The position numbers and the translations under genes were made by a program. The notes beneath the pieces are model-generated. The model was given only the letters and a program-made list of their open reading frames with translations. It searched no databases and was not told the DNA's origin. A DNA stretch of 64,000 nt from Corynebacterium lujinxingii (GTDB lineage Bacteria; Actinomycetota; Actinomycetes; Mycobacteriales; Mycobacteriaceae), in contig NZ_CP061032.1 in NCBI RefSeq assembly GCF_014490555.1, positions 620,001 through 684,000 of the forward strand, written 5' to 3'. Below are positions 31,057 through 39,270 of this stretch, piece after piece; within the stretch, counting starts at the first letter, position 1, and every line of letters starts with the position of its first letter.

Positions 31057-32316
31057 ATGAGTAATGAGAGCGATTTTGGCGAAACCGCCAGGTTTCCCCG
31101 CCACGAGGACCAGTCGTATCACCAGCCCGAATACGCCCCATCGGGTGGGGTGTACCCAGTCCCGCCCCAGGCACAGCCGAAGCAGAAGCGGCGCAGCGGC
31201 GCAGGTACCGCCTTCGCGGTAGCGCTGGTCACCGCACTCGCGGCGGGTGGCGGTGCAGGTTATCTGGCGGGCGGCGCAGGGTCCGCGGGTGACGGTGAAG
31301 CACGCACCGAGTCGCCACTTGGCGAGCCGAGCCAGGCACCCGAGAACGCGCTGGAAAACCCGTCGGTGGCAAAGAGTGAGGACGCCCCAGAGGGCTCCGT
31401 GGAAAAGGTCGCGGCGGCGGTGCTGCCGTCGGTGGTATCCATCGGGGTGGCCACCCGCGGCGGCGGGGCGGAAGGCTCCGGTTCCATCATCTCTTCGGAC
31501 GGCTACGTACTGACCAACCACCACGTTGTGGCGGCAGGCGCCGAGCCAGGCACCGAGATCCAGGTCACGCTCAACGACGGGTCGCGCCACCCGGCCCAGT
31601 TTGTGGCTTCCGACGTCAACACCGACATCGGCGTAATCAAGATCGAGGGCGTGGACAACCTGCCAGTCATCCAGTTCGGCGACTCGCACGATTTGAACGT
31701 CGGCCAGCAGGTCGTCGCTGTTGGCTCGCCGCTTGGGCTGTCTGCGACGGTGACCACCGGTATCGTCTCCGCGCTCAACCGCCCGGTGCGTGCCAGCCAG
31801 GGCGGGGGCGAGAGCTCGCTGATGGACGGCATCCAGACCGACGCGGCGATTAACCCCGGCAACTCCGGCGGCCCTCTTGTGGATATGGAAGGCCACTTGA
31901 TCGGTATGAATTCGGTCATCGCCTCGCTGTCGACGGGCGGGTTTGGCTCCGAGGGCTCTGGCGGCTCGATCGGGCTCGGCTTCGCCATCCCGTCCAACTT
32001 TGCCAAGCGCGTCGCGGAACAGTTGATCGCCAACGGCGAGGCCACCCAGCCGATGCTGGGTGTGCAGGTGAGCATCGCTCAAGCGATGACGGGCGGCGCG
32101 GTTGTCGCGGCGGTGGAGCCGGGCAGCCCCGGCGAGCAGGCGGGGCTGAAGCGTGGCGACGTGATTACGCGTCTCGACGACCGCGTCATCGACTCGGCCG
32201 ACGCGCTGATCGCCGCAACGCGTTCGCAAGACTTCGGGCAGACGGTGACCCTCCAGGTGGAGCGCGAGGGTGAAAGCGAGCCCATTCCGGTAGAGGTGAC
32301 CTTGAGTTCCGAGTAA
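31057..32316 (+). CDS. HtrA/DegP-like membrane-anchored serine protease (PepD-like)
   Basis: The protein has 419 residues: a cytoplasmic Pro/Gln-rich N-terminus of about 45 residues, one membrane anchor (about 48-72), a linker, a trypsin-like domain and a C-terminal PDZ domain (about 325-415). The catalytic triad is visible: His156 in T-N-H-H-V-V, Asp190 in N-T-D-I-G-V-I-K, Ser270 in P-G-N-S-G-G-P-L. HtrA proteases degrade or refold damaged envelope proteins. It lies behind mprAB, matching mycobacterial pepD. Confidence 0.93.
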   Translation: MSNESDFGETARFPRHEDQSYHQPEYAPSGGVYPVPPQAQPKQKRRSGAGTAFAVALVTALAAGGGAGYLAGGAGSAGDGEARTESPLGEPSQAPENALENPSVAKSEDAPEGSVEKVAAAVLPSVVSIGVATRGGGAEGSGSIISSDGYVLTNHHVVAAGAEPGTEIQVTLNDGSRHPAQFVASDVNTDIGVIKIEGVDNLPVIQFGDSHDLNVGQQVVAVGSPLGLSATVTTGIVSALNRPVRASQGGGESSLMDGIQTDAAINPGNSGGPLVDMEGHLIGMNSVIASLSTGGFGSEGSGGSIGLGFAIPSNFAKRVAEQLIANGEATQPMLGVQVSIAQAMTGGAVVAAVEPGSPGEQAGLKRGDVITRLDDRVIDSADALIAATRSQDFGQTVTLQVEREGESEPIPVEVTLSSE

Positions 32317-32385
32317 GTTCTTTAGCGATCTACTCTTGCTAACCTTTGCCAACTGTTGTGCTGACGGACGGGAGCCCGTTTAAGA

Positions 32386-32973
32386 ATGCCTGAATTGTTC
32401 GACCAGGTTGACCTGCAAACCGACCTGCCTGCGCTGGACATGAACGAACCCGACGAGGCCACCCTGCGCGCCTCTGAACTGGAATGCGATTCGCCGACCG
32501 CGCCGTGCGCGATTGTGGTGCTGGTGGGGGACCGTCGCTACGACGCCCCGGGCGACAACACCGACGAGATGGTCGTGGAGTTGTTGCGCGAGTTCGGCTA
32601 CCAGATCGACGGCGTGGTGCGCGTGAAGTCGAAGAAGTCGGAGATCCGCAAGGCGATTGAGACCGGTGTGGTCGGCGGGGTGGACCTGGTACTCACCCTC
32701 GGCGGCACGGGCGTGGGCCCGCGCGATAAGACGCCGGAGGCCACCCGCGCGGTCATCGACAAGGTGGTGCCCGGTGTCAGCCAGGCAATCCGCGCCTCCG
32801 GCCAGGCGTGCGGCGCAGTCGACGCGTGCACGTCTCGCGGCATCTGCGGCGTGTCCGGCTCGACTGTGGTGGTCAACCTTGCGCCGAGTCGCCAGGCGAT
32901 CCGCGATGGTGTATCGACGATTGCGCCACTGGTCAGCCACCTCATCGACGAGCTGAACAAGCACTCGGTCTAA
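32386..32973 (+). CDS. moaB: MogA/MoaB-family molybdopterin protein
   Basis: The 195-residue protein has a MoCF fold: V-V-L-V-G-D-R-R-Y-D near residue 43, L-T-L-G-G-T-G-V-G-P-R-D-K-T-P-E-A-T (nucleotide-binding Gly loop and catalytic Asp), and a late G-S-T-V-V-V-N-L-A-P-S. It would adenylylate molybdopterin. An N-terminal extension of about 40 acidic residues precedes the domain. The stop overlaps the next start (TAATG). Confidence 0.87.
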   Translation: MPELFDQVDLQTDLPALDMNEPDEATLRASELECDSPTAPCAIVVLVGDRRYDAPGDNTDEMVVELLREFGYQIDGVVRVKSKKSEIRKAIETGVVGGVDLVLTLGGTGVGPRDKTPEATRAVIDKVVPGVSQAIRASGQACGAVDACTSRGICGVSGSTVVVNLAPSRQAIRDGVSTIAPLVSHLIDELNKHSV

Positions 32974-33164
32974 TGGTGCGCAAGAGGCGGAGAGCGGTTC
33001 GGCGTGCGGACGTGGATTACGACCGCACGCCGGACACGGCGTCGCAGCAACACAAAAGCCCGGCCTTCGACGGTGAGCGCGAAGTGCAACTCGACGACGA
33101 TGAGCCGGGCTTAACCGGCCGCGAATTTTACGAGGCGGAGCGGCCGCCGCACCACGGGGATTAG
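32973..33164 (+). CDS. Small charged protein, 63 residues, coupled to moaB
   Basis: The ATG overlaps the moaB stop by one base (TAATG). The protein starts MVRKRRRAVRRADVDYDRTPD, strongly basic, and ends acidic (L-D-D-D-E-P-G-L-T-G-R-E-F-Y-E-A-E). No family was recognised; the position between moaB and mscL seems conserved in corynebacteria as far as remembered. The reading frame is supported by the coupled start, the high GC third positions and the converging stop with mscL (4-base overlap). Confidence 0.6.
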   Translation: MVRKRRRAVRRADVDYDRTPDTASQQHKSPAFDGEREVQLDDDEPGLTGREFYEAERPPHHGD

Positions 33165-33583
33165 TTCAACGGCTTGTTCGCGTTAATTGGGTTCTGGTTT
33201 GCGAGCAGGTCGCGGATCTCGGTAAGGAGCTCGGTTTCGGTCGGAGTCGGCTCCTCCGGGTCGATACCCTTGCGGCGCTTCTGCGCCTCGTCCAGCTTGT
33301 TCATCGGGGCAACCAGCAGGAAGTAGATCACTGCGGCGATGAGCAGGAAGTTGATGATGGCGGTGATCAGCGCACCGAAGTCGACGAAGGTGGCATCGTT
33401 GCCTTCGCGGACGAAGAAGCCCAGGCCGGAGTAGTCCACGCCGCCGATGGCTGCGAGGAGCGGGTTGATGATGTTGTCAGAGAACGCGGTGACCACGGCG
33501 GTGAATGCCGCACCGATTACCACACCGACGGCAAGCTCGATGACGTTGCCGCGCAAGATAAAGTCTTTAAAACCTTGAAGCAT
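33161..33583 (-). CDS. mscL: Large-conductance mechanosensitive channel
   Basis: The 140-residue protein begins MLQGFKDFILRGNVIELAVGVVIGAAF, the typical MscL N-terminal helix and first membrane segment, followed by a loop and a second segment (ALITAIINFLLIAAVIYFLLV), then a cytoplasmic helix. It releases solutes upon osmotic down-shock and complements the uptake carrier betP in the same window. ATG 33583 is chosen over an in-frame ATG at 33604 because of TACGAT 8 bases upstream and the family N-terminus. Confidence 0.95.
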   Translation of the reverse strand: MLQGFKDFILRGNVIELAVGVVIGAAFTAVVTAFSDNIINPLLAAIGGVDYSGLGFFVREGNDATFVDFGALITAIINFLLIAAVIYFLLVAPMNKLDEAQKRRKGIDPEEPTPTETELLTEIRDLLANQNPINANKPLN

Positions 33584-33597
33584 GCTACGGCATCGTA
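33584..33597 (-). promoter_or_regulatory. Leaderless promoter of mscL
   Basis: On minus, TACGAT (33597-33592) is 8 bases before ATG 33583. It lies inside the last codons of the SAF-domain gene. Confidence 0.45.
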
Positions 33598-34211
33598 AAC
33601 GCACGTGGACGTGCGCTCAATACGAGCGTGAGCGGTTCGCTTAACGACGACGCCGCCACCTCCTCCGCATCCGACTGCCGCAGCAGCACCAGCACAGTCC
33701 CTTCTTCGCCTGCGGTGACCACACGGCCACCGGTTGCTACTGTGCGCGGGCCCTGGCCGACGACATCCACTCGCGCGCCGTGGGTGAGCAGAGGGATCAC
33801 GTCTACCTCCGCAACCGGTACCGGCACCATGGAAAAGGGCTCGCCCTCGGGTTCGTCCGCCACCAGCGCAGCCGTTAAGTCGGGCCCGACTAGGCGTGTG
33901 GTGGTCACCACTTCTCCCGGGGCGGCCGCTGCGGCGAGCACTTGGCCGTCGACAAGCGCCGCGTCGCGCAACGCACCCTCCGGCACGGCGGTGTCGGGCA
34001 GGCGGCGCAACTCCACGTCGTCGGTGGTGAGCGCCACGCCAGGGGCGACCTCACGGGAGAAGACGAGCACGGCCGGATCTTCACGCGCGGCCCCGATGAC
34101 CAGTTGTGCAGCGGCGACGGCAACTAGCGCAATACCCACCGCGCGCCGGATCGCCACGGAGCGGCGGTAACCGGGGGTGCGCCAGTGCGCGAAACGTTCA
34201 GCAAAGTCCAT
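33585..34211 (-). CDS. SAF-domain membrane-anchored protein
   Basis: The protein has 208 residues: MDFAERFAHWRTPGYRRS, a membrane segment (AVGIALVAVAAAQLVIGAA, about 24-42), then a SAF domain (V-L-V-F-S-R-E-V-A-P-G-V-A-L-T-T-D-D-V) of the type found in CpaB/RcpC-like pilus proteins and sialic-acid synthases. No pilus genes are adjacent, so the function is open. The stop is one base from the mscL start. Confidence 0.75.
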   Translation of the reverse strand: MDFAERFAHWRTPGYRRSVAIRRAVGIALVAVAAAQLVIGAAREDPAVLVFSREVAPGVALTTDDVELRRLPDTAVPEGALRDAALVDGQVLAAAAAPGEVVTTTRLVGPDLTAALVADEPEGEPFSMVPVPVAEVDVIPLLTHGARVDVVGQGPRTVATGGRVVTAGEEGTVLVLLRQSDAEEVAASSLSEPLTLVLSARPRAFTMP

Positions 34212-34245
34212 ATGTATTGGACGCTGACAACGCTCGCGCGGTTCC

Positions 34246-34821
34246 CTACACGCGGAAAAAACCGCTTGGGGTGATGACGAGGTCGACAGCCCGATCGTGT
34301 GCGTCGTGGGGAACTGCGTCCACCACCTCTTCGTCGTAGACCACCGCCGCGACCGGCACATCGAGTTGTTCCAGTGCACGGTCGTAGTAGCCCTTGCCCT
34401 TGCCGAGTCGCATGCCGGATCGATCCACCGCGAGCGCCGGCGCGACGACAAGCCCGCAGGAGCGCAGCACGTTGGAGGTGTAGCGCGCCCCGGACGGCTC
34501 GGACACGCCCAACGCGCCCGCTTCGCTCGTGCCAGCACCGGCGGCAGCCCAAGCGAGGATGCCTCCTTGAAGCGAGATCGGCAGGAAGACCGTGCGGGCG
34601 ACTGCGGTGAGCTGGACGGCGAAATTTGCCGGGCCGGGCTCGGATGGCAACGGGTTGTACGCGGCGAGGTTGGTTCCTCCCACGCCGAGAGCCCGGATGC
34701 AGTCGAAAGTCGCTCGCACGAGGGCGTCGTCAAGGGCGCGTTTACGCCTGCTTTGGGAGGCAAGGGATCGTCGATAAGCGAGGTGCGCGGTGCGCATTTC
34801 GGACTTCGTGGGCTGGGGCAC
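34246..34821 (-). CDS. fthC: 5-formyltetrahydrofolate cyclo-ligase
   Basis: The protein has 191 residues. It begins with the family helix K-S-E-M-R-T-A-H-L-A-Y-R-R and has the signature L-G-K-G-K-G-Y-Y-D-R-A-L and V-P-H-D-A-H-D. It converts 5-formyl-THF to methenyl-THF with ATP. AAGGAG lies close to the GTG start at 34821. It diverges from galU (57 bases between starts). Confidence 0.9.
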   Translation of the reverse strand: MPQPTKSEMRTAHLAYRRSLASQSRRKRALDDALVRATFDCIRALGVGGTNLAAYNPLPSEPGPANFAVQLTAVARTVFLPISLQGGILAWAAAGAGTSEAGALGVSEPSGARYTSNVLRSCGLVVAPALAVDRSGMRLGKGKGYYDRALEQLDVPVAAVVYDEEVVDAVPHDAHDRAVDLVITPSGFFRV

Positions 34822-34864
34822 GCAACTCCTTGGGTCGCTAGCGGGATCGGGCGGGGATGGGGGT

Positions 34865-34878
34865 TATGCTCATGACTT
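34865..34878 (+). promoter_or_regulatory. Leaderless promoter of galU
   Basis: TATGCT (34865-34870) is 8 bases before ATG 34879. The same TATGCT hexamer precedes rsmI and metG. Confidence 0.5.
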
Positions 34879-35853
34879 ATGCGGAATTCTACTGACCACA
34901 CTGCGGCGGCCCAGGGCACGTCGGCAAGCGCGTCTGTGAAGACGGTTGTTGTGCCGGCGGCGGGTATGGGGACGCGCTTTTTGCCTGCGACGAAGACGGT
35001 GCCCAAGGAGTTGTTGCCGGTGGTGGATACCCCGGGCATCGAGTTGATCGCGGAGGAGGCTGCCGCTTGCGGTGCGCAGCGTCTTGCGGTGGTGGTCGCG
35101 CCGAATAAGGAAGAGATCATGCGGCACTTCGGTGAGTTCGAGGAGCTGCAAAAGATCATGAACCGCCGCGGCAAAAAGGAGCAGGCCGATAAGGTTGCCC
35201 GCGCAGGCGAGCTCATTGAGGCTGTGGCGGTGACCCAGGACGAGCCGCTTGGTTTGGGCCACGCGGTGGGGTGCGCGGAGCAGGCGCTTGGCAGCGACGA
35301 AGATGCCGTGGCGGTCATGCTGCCGGACGATCTTGTGTTGCCGGCGGGTGTGATGGACAAGATGGTGCAGGTGCGTGAGCGTCTCGGTGGGTCGGTGCTG
35401 TGCGCGTTTAACGTCTCGCGCGATGAGGTGTCGAACTACGGCGTGTTCGACGTGGTGGATGCGGACGCCTCGTTTGACGGTTTTGATGTGTTGCAGGTGC
35501 GCGGCATGGTGGAAAAGCCTGCTGTGGAGGATGCGCCGTCGACGCTGGTGGCAACGGGGCGGTATTTGCTGGACCGCGGTATTTTTGACGCGCTGCGTCG
35601 TATTGAGCCGGGCAAGGGTGGGGAGTTGCAGCTCACGGATGCGATTGAGTTGATGATTTCTGAGGGCCATCCGGTGCATGTGGTGGTGCATGAGGGCAAG
35701 CGCCACGATTTGGGTAACCCGGGCGGTTATATTCCGGCGAATGTGGATTTCGGTCTGCACGATGAGAAGTACGGTCCGGCGTTGTACCCGGCGTTGAAGA
35801 AGATCATCGCCGACTTTGAAGCAGAACACCCCGAACTGATCAACGAGAATTAA
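34879..35853 (+). CDS. galU: UTP-glucose-1-phosphate uridylyltransferase
   Basis: The enzyme makes UDP-glucose for trehalose, glycolipid and wall sugars. The 324-residue protein has the nucleotidyl-transferase start T-V-V-V-P-A-A-G-M-G-T-R-F-L-P-A-T-K, V-P-K-E-L-L-P, E-P-L-G-L-G-H-A-V, L-P-D-D-L-V, and E-K-P. Length is normal. It is followed by glp after 15 bases, so galU-glp-GNAT could be one transcript. Confidence 0.95.
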   Translation: MRNSTDHTAAAQGTSASASVKTVVVPAAGMGTRFLPATKTVPKELLPVVDTPGIELIAEEAAACGAQRLAVVVAPNKEEIMRHFGEFEELQKIMNRRGKKEQADKVARAGELIEAVAVTQDEPLGLGHAVGCAEQALGSDEDAVAVMLPDDLVLPAGVMDKMVQVRERLGGSVLCAFNVSRDEVSNYGVFDVVDADASFDGFDVLQVRGMVEKPAVEDAPSTLVATGRYLLDRGIFDALRRIEPGKGGELQLTDAIELMISEGHPVHVVVHEGKRHDLGNPGGYIPANVDFGLHDEKYGPALYPALKKIIADFEAEHPELINEN

Positions 35854-35868
35854 AGGCGGTCCACACCC

Positions 35869-37167
35869 ATGCGCAGCGTTGAGGAGCAGCTTCAGACGGT
35901 GATCGACACGGCAGTCGCACCGGAGCCGATCCGCGTTGCGCTCACCGACGCGTTGGGCCTGCGCTGTGCCGAGGAGATCGTGGCCACCAAGCAGGTGCCC
36001 GGCTTCGCTCAGGCCGCCGTGGACGGGTTCGCGGTGCGCGCCGTAGACGTCGGTGGCACCGCTGGCCTGCGCAGGCGCGCGCCGGAACCCGACGAGGACG
36101 ACGCGGAAGAAACGCGCGCGCCGCAACCTGCGCCGGACCGCGCCCTGCCGGTCGTCGGCGAGGTGCCCGCTGGCTCGCAGAAACCTCTGCGTCTCCAGCC
36201 GCGCCAGGCGGTGCGCGTGGCCACGGGTGCGCCGCTGCCAACGCTTGCCGACGCTGTCTTGCCCCTCGAGTGGACCGACCGTGGCAGGAAGCGCGTCACC
36301 CCGCAGCGTCCCGTGCGCACCGGCGATTTCGTGCGCAAACCCGGCGACGACATTCAGCCCGGCGACGTAGCTGTGCGCCAGGGCACCGTTTTCGGGCCTG
36401 CGCAAATTGGTCTGGCCGCGGCTGCCGGGCGCGACAAGGTGCTCGTCTACCCGCGCCCGCGCGTGACCGTGATGAGCTACGGCCTTGAACTCGTCGACCT
36501 CGAACGCGACCCGGGATTGGGTCAGGTCTTCGACATCGCCTCCTACGCGGTCGCCGCCGCAGCCGAGGAGGCGGGGGCGGAGGTGCAGCGTGCCGGCATC
36601 ATCAACGCCGAGCCGCGTCGCATGCGCGAAACCATCGCCGGTTACGTGGACAAATCCGAGTGCATCATCATCACCGGTGCCGTCGGCGGCTCGGGTGCGG
36701 CAGCGATCCAGGACATCTTGCGTGAGTCCGGCGAGATCGACACCACGCGCGTGGCCATGCACCCAGGCTCGGTGCAGGGTTTTGGCGTGCTTGGCGACGA
36801 ACGCATCCCGGTCTTCCTCCTCCCGTCCAACCCCGTGAGCGCACTGGTCATTGCGGAGATGATTGTGCGGCCGTTGATCCGCCGCTCCTTCGGCGCGCCG
36901 ACGACGAAACGCCAGACGGTGCGCGCCCGGTCGCTGCGCCAGATTGAATCGATCGAGGGCCGCCGCGGCTACATCCGCGCCCGCCTCATGCGCGACAGCG
37001 AATCGGGGGAGTACCTCGTCGAGCCGTTGAGTGTGCTCGAGGCAGGCCCGACGCACCTGCTCGCGGGATTCGCCGAGGCGAACGCCATGATCCACCTGCC
37101 CGAGGGGGCGGTACAGGTGCGCCCGGGCGACGAGGTGGCGGTCGAGTTCATGCGCCAGCGCAGCTAG
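35869..37167 (+). CDS. glp: Gephyrin-like protein Glp (MoeA homologue with degenerate active site)
   Basis: The 432-residue protein has MoeA domain order. It keeps D52-G-F-A but has lost other molybdate-insertion motifs: where MoeA has S-T-G-D-E-L it reads M-S-Y-G-L-E-L (202-208); the Y-D-x-N motif is F-D-I-A (221-224); S-G-G-V-S-x-G-x-x-D is T-G-A-V-G-G-S-G-A-A-A-I (269-280). In C. glutamicum a MoeA-like protein called Glp binds FtsZ and the receptor GlpR at the division site. glpR is two genes downstream here. Acidic insert at residues 71-88. I therefore call it Glp rather than MoeA; some moeA activity cannot be ruled out. Confidence 0.85.
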   Translation: MRSVEEQLQTVIDTAVAPEPIRVALTDALGLRCAEEIVATKQVPGFAQAAVDGFAVRAVDVGGTAGLRRRAPEPDEDDAEETRAPQPAPDRALPVVGEVPAGSQKPLRLQPRQAVRVATGAPLPTLADAVLPLEWTDRGRKRVTPQRPVRTGDFVRKPGDDIQPGDVAVRQGTVFGPAQIGLAAAAGRDKVLVYPRPRVTVMSYGLELVDLERDPGLGQVFDIASYAVAAAAEEAGAEVQRAGIINAEPRRMRETIAGYVDKSECIIITGAVGGSGAAAIQDILRESGEIDTTRVAMHPGSVQGFGVLGDERIPVFLLPSNPVSALVIAEMIVRPLIRRSFGAPTTKRQTVRARSLRQIESIEGRRGYIRARLMRDSESGEYLVEPLSVLEAGPTHLLAGFAEANAMIHLPEGAVQVRPGDEVAVEFMRQRS

Positions 37168-37169
37168 CC

Positions 37170-37817
37170 GTGTTGTCCATGTTCCGCCCGCCGACGCCGG
37201 GCTGGCCTGAAGAAACCCCGTACGTCACACTTGTCGACGGCAGCCGGCTGCACCTGCGCCCGCTGAAGGGGTCGGACGGGGCTGACTGGTCGGAGACGCG
37301 GATCGTCGATAAGCAATGGCTCGCGCCCGTCGAGCCGACAGTGGACGGCACATGGGAGGACGCCCACAGCCACGCCGCGTGGCGCAACACGTGGCTCAAC
37401 CTGAAGCGGCTGGCAGGACAAGGCACAGTCGTGCCGCTGGTCATCGAAGTCGACGGCGCGTTCGCCGGGCAGGTGACCTTGGGCAACATCCAGCACGGCA
37501 TCGTCTCGGAGTGCTGGATCGGCTACTGGGTCCACTCGCCGTTCATGGGCCGCGGGGTGGCGACGGCGGCGTGCGCGCTCGGCGTGGACCACGCGTTCGG
37601 GCGCGTCGGCCTGCACCGGGTGACCGCGACGTTCCTGCCGAACAACCCGGCGTCCGGCAAGGTGCTCGAGGCCAACGGGTTTACTCGTGAAGGGTTCTTG
37701 CGCCGCAACCTGCACATCAACGGGGCATGGCGCGACCACCACCTCGTCGCGTTGAACGTCGACGACTACCCGGCCACCGCCGTGCACCGCCTGCGGACTA
37801 CTGGCCGCGTGAATTGA
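37170..37817 (+). CDS. GNAT acetyltransferase, RimJ/RimL-like
   Basis: The protein has 215 residues. The GNAT core includes V-T-L-V-D-G-S-R-L-H-L-R-P-L, G-Q-V-T-L-G-N-I, C-W-I-G-Y-W-V, the acetyl-CoA loop M-G-R-G-V-A-T-A-A, and H-R-V-T-A-T-F-L-P-N-N-P-A-S. RimJ/RimL act on protein N-termini; the target here is unknown. The start may be GTG 37170, two bases after glp, or ATG 37179. It lies between glp and glpR, a linkage worth noting. Confidence 0.85.
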   Translation: MLSMFRPPTPGWPEETPYVTLVDGSRLHLRPLKGSDGADWSETRIVDKQWLAPVEPTVDGTWEDAHSHAAWRNTWLNLKRLAGQGTVVPLVIEVDGAFAGQVTLGNIQHGIVSECWIGYWVHSPFMGRGVATAACALGVDHAFGRVGLHRVTATFLPNNPASGKVLEANGFTREGFLRRNLHINGAWRDHHLVALNVDDYPATAVHRLRTTGRVN

Positions 37818-37917
37818 TTTGCCCCGGCCACGGCGCGCCACCCCGGAGTCCGGTGCGCATGCCGATACCGTTGCGTGAAGAAACTTAGGGTGTAAGTCGT
37901 TTGCGGAAAGGTCTTTG

Positions 37918-39090
37918 ATGGGCAGCCCGAGCTTGATTATCGTGTCGATCCTCATCGTGTGGGTCATCGTGCTCGCACCGCTGGCTGTGGGCAACAACAA
38001 GCCCATCCGCCGCTCTGGCGAGGGTTACGAAGAAACTCGTGTGCTGCACCAGGGCGGCAACGCGCCGATGGCCATGCGCCGCCGTCCGAAGTTGACCAAG
38101 GCAGACGTCCACCGTCACAACGAGGACGACGATTACGAGGTGGTCGAGGCCGTCGCGGACGATGAGCAGGTGCTTATCGACGACGCACCTGACCTGCGCA
38201 TCTTCAAACCCGCCCGCCGCGACGACGTCGACGATACCGCCGAGGACGACACCACCGTTGACGGTGAAGTAATCGAGCACGAGGCTGACGACAACACCGA
38301 AGAAACCGACGAGGCCGCCGGCGAGGACGCGCAGGCCGGTTCCACCAAGGTGATCGCCGCGGAGGCCGGCGGCTCCACTGCAATCTCGGTGTCCGCAGCC
38401 GACGAATCGTCGAACGACGACGAGGACGCCCACTACGACATGGACGAGTCCTACACCTCCCCGGCCGATTTCGGTTACGACGCAGAAACCGGCGCAGAGG
38501 CCGATGCTGAGGTAGAGGAGACCGTCGCCGACGACGCTGAAGCAGAAGCCGAGCCTGAAGACGGCGCCGAGGAACAGACAGCAGCCGCAGAGGTTGTCGA
38601 GGCGGACGAGGACGACCTCGCCTTCGCGGCGGCCCGCCGTGGCCGCGGCGGGTACGACCCGCAGCGAGAAAAGGCCGCATCCGCGACCCGCTTCCAGCGC
38701 CGCCAGCGCACCCTGCTCGGCCTCATTGCCGCCTGCGCAGTCACCTTCGTCGTCGCGTTCGTCGCTGGCGGCTGGACGTGGGCGCTTAACATCGTCGCGC
38801 TCGGACTGACCGCTTGGTACATGATCGCGCTGCGCAGCACCGTGCTCAAGGAGCGCGCGCTGCACCAGCGCCGTCTGCGCCAGCTGCGCCGCGCCCGCAT
38901 GGGCGTGGCGACCGGAGAGAGCGACCACGCACGCGATGCGCGCCGCCACTCCAACTCCGTGGTGCTCGAGCTTGACGACGAAAGCCCCGACTTCGAAACC
39001 CTGCCGGTTACCCGCTACACCGAGCCCGAGCCAGAGCCGGACGCACCGCGCTACGACTACCGCGACCGCTTCAACCAGCGCGCCAGCTAA
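37918..39090 (+). CDS. glpR: Membrane receptor of gephyrin-like protein (GlpR/SepX type)
   Basis: The protein has 390 residues. Membrane helix at about 5-25 (S-L-I-I-V-S-I-L-I-V-W-V-I-V-L-A-P), then a basic patch and a long, highly acidic region (about 75-225, mostly Asp/Glu/Ala), a basic stretch, and two more hydrophobic segments (about 262-303), followed by a basic and then acidic tail. This layout and the N-terminal helix match GlpR of corynebacteria and SepX-like proteins, divisome components. ATG 37918 has GAAAGG 7 bases upstream. TAGGGT (37886-37891) may be the -10. Confidence 0.82.
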   Translation: MGSPSLIIVSILIVWVIVLAPLAVGNNKPIRRSGEGYEETRVLHQGGNAPMAMRRRPKLTKADVHRHNEDDDYEVVEAVADDEQVLIDDAPDLRIFKPARRDDVDDTAEDDTTVDGEVIEHEADDNTEETDEAAGEDAQAGSTKVIAAEAGGSTAISVSAADESSNDDEDAHYDMDESYTSPADFGYDAETGAEADAEVEETVADDAEAEAEPEDGAEEQTAAAEVVEADEDDLAFAAARRGRGGYDPQREKAASATRFQRRQRTLLGLIAACAVTFVVAFVAGGWTWALNIVALGLTAWYMIALRSTVLKERALHQRRLRQLRRARMGVATGESDHARDARRHSNSVVLELDDESPDFETLPVTRYTEPEPEPDAPRYDYRDRFNQRAS

Positions 39091-39152
39091 CACCATCTGA
39101 ACAGGCGATTTAGCCAGCGGGACTCGCAGGAGTAACGTTGGAAACCGCCCGA

Positions 39153-39225
39153 GGGGCTATAGCTCAGTTGGTAGAGCGTCGCGTTCGCAATGCGAAGGTC
39201 AGGGGTTCGATTCCCCTTAGCTCCA
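39153..39225 (+). tRNA. tRNA-Ala (anticodon CGC)
   Basis: The acceptor stem GGGGCTA/TAGCTCC, discriminator A, anticodon stem TCGCG/TGCGA with loop TTCGCAA, and T arm AGGGGTTCGATTCCCCT all fold. Positions 34-36 are CGC, decoding GCG (Ala). CCA is not encoded. TAACGT at 39133-39138 may be the -10. Confidence 0.95.
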
Positions 39226-39232
39226 CTCAGTA

Positions 39233-39264
39233 CCCCGCACGATGACGAGATCGCGCGGGGGTTT
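39233..39264 (+). terminator. Probable terminator of tRNA-Ala
   Basis: CCCCGC (39233-39238) pairs with GCGGGG (39255-39260), followed by GTTT. The loop is 16 bases, so the structure is moderate. Confidence 0.5.
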
Positions 39265-39270
39265 CGCTAT

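Noticed and set aside
33585..35360. Long minus-strand frame joining the SAF protein with sequence opposite galU
   Set aside because: The part beyond 34211 is antisense to galU and fthC reading; the SAF protein has a clean start at 34211.
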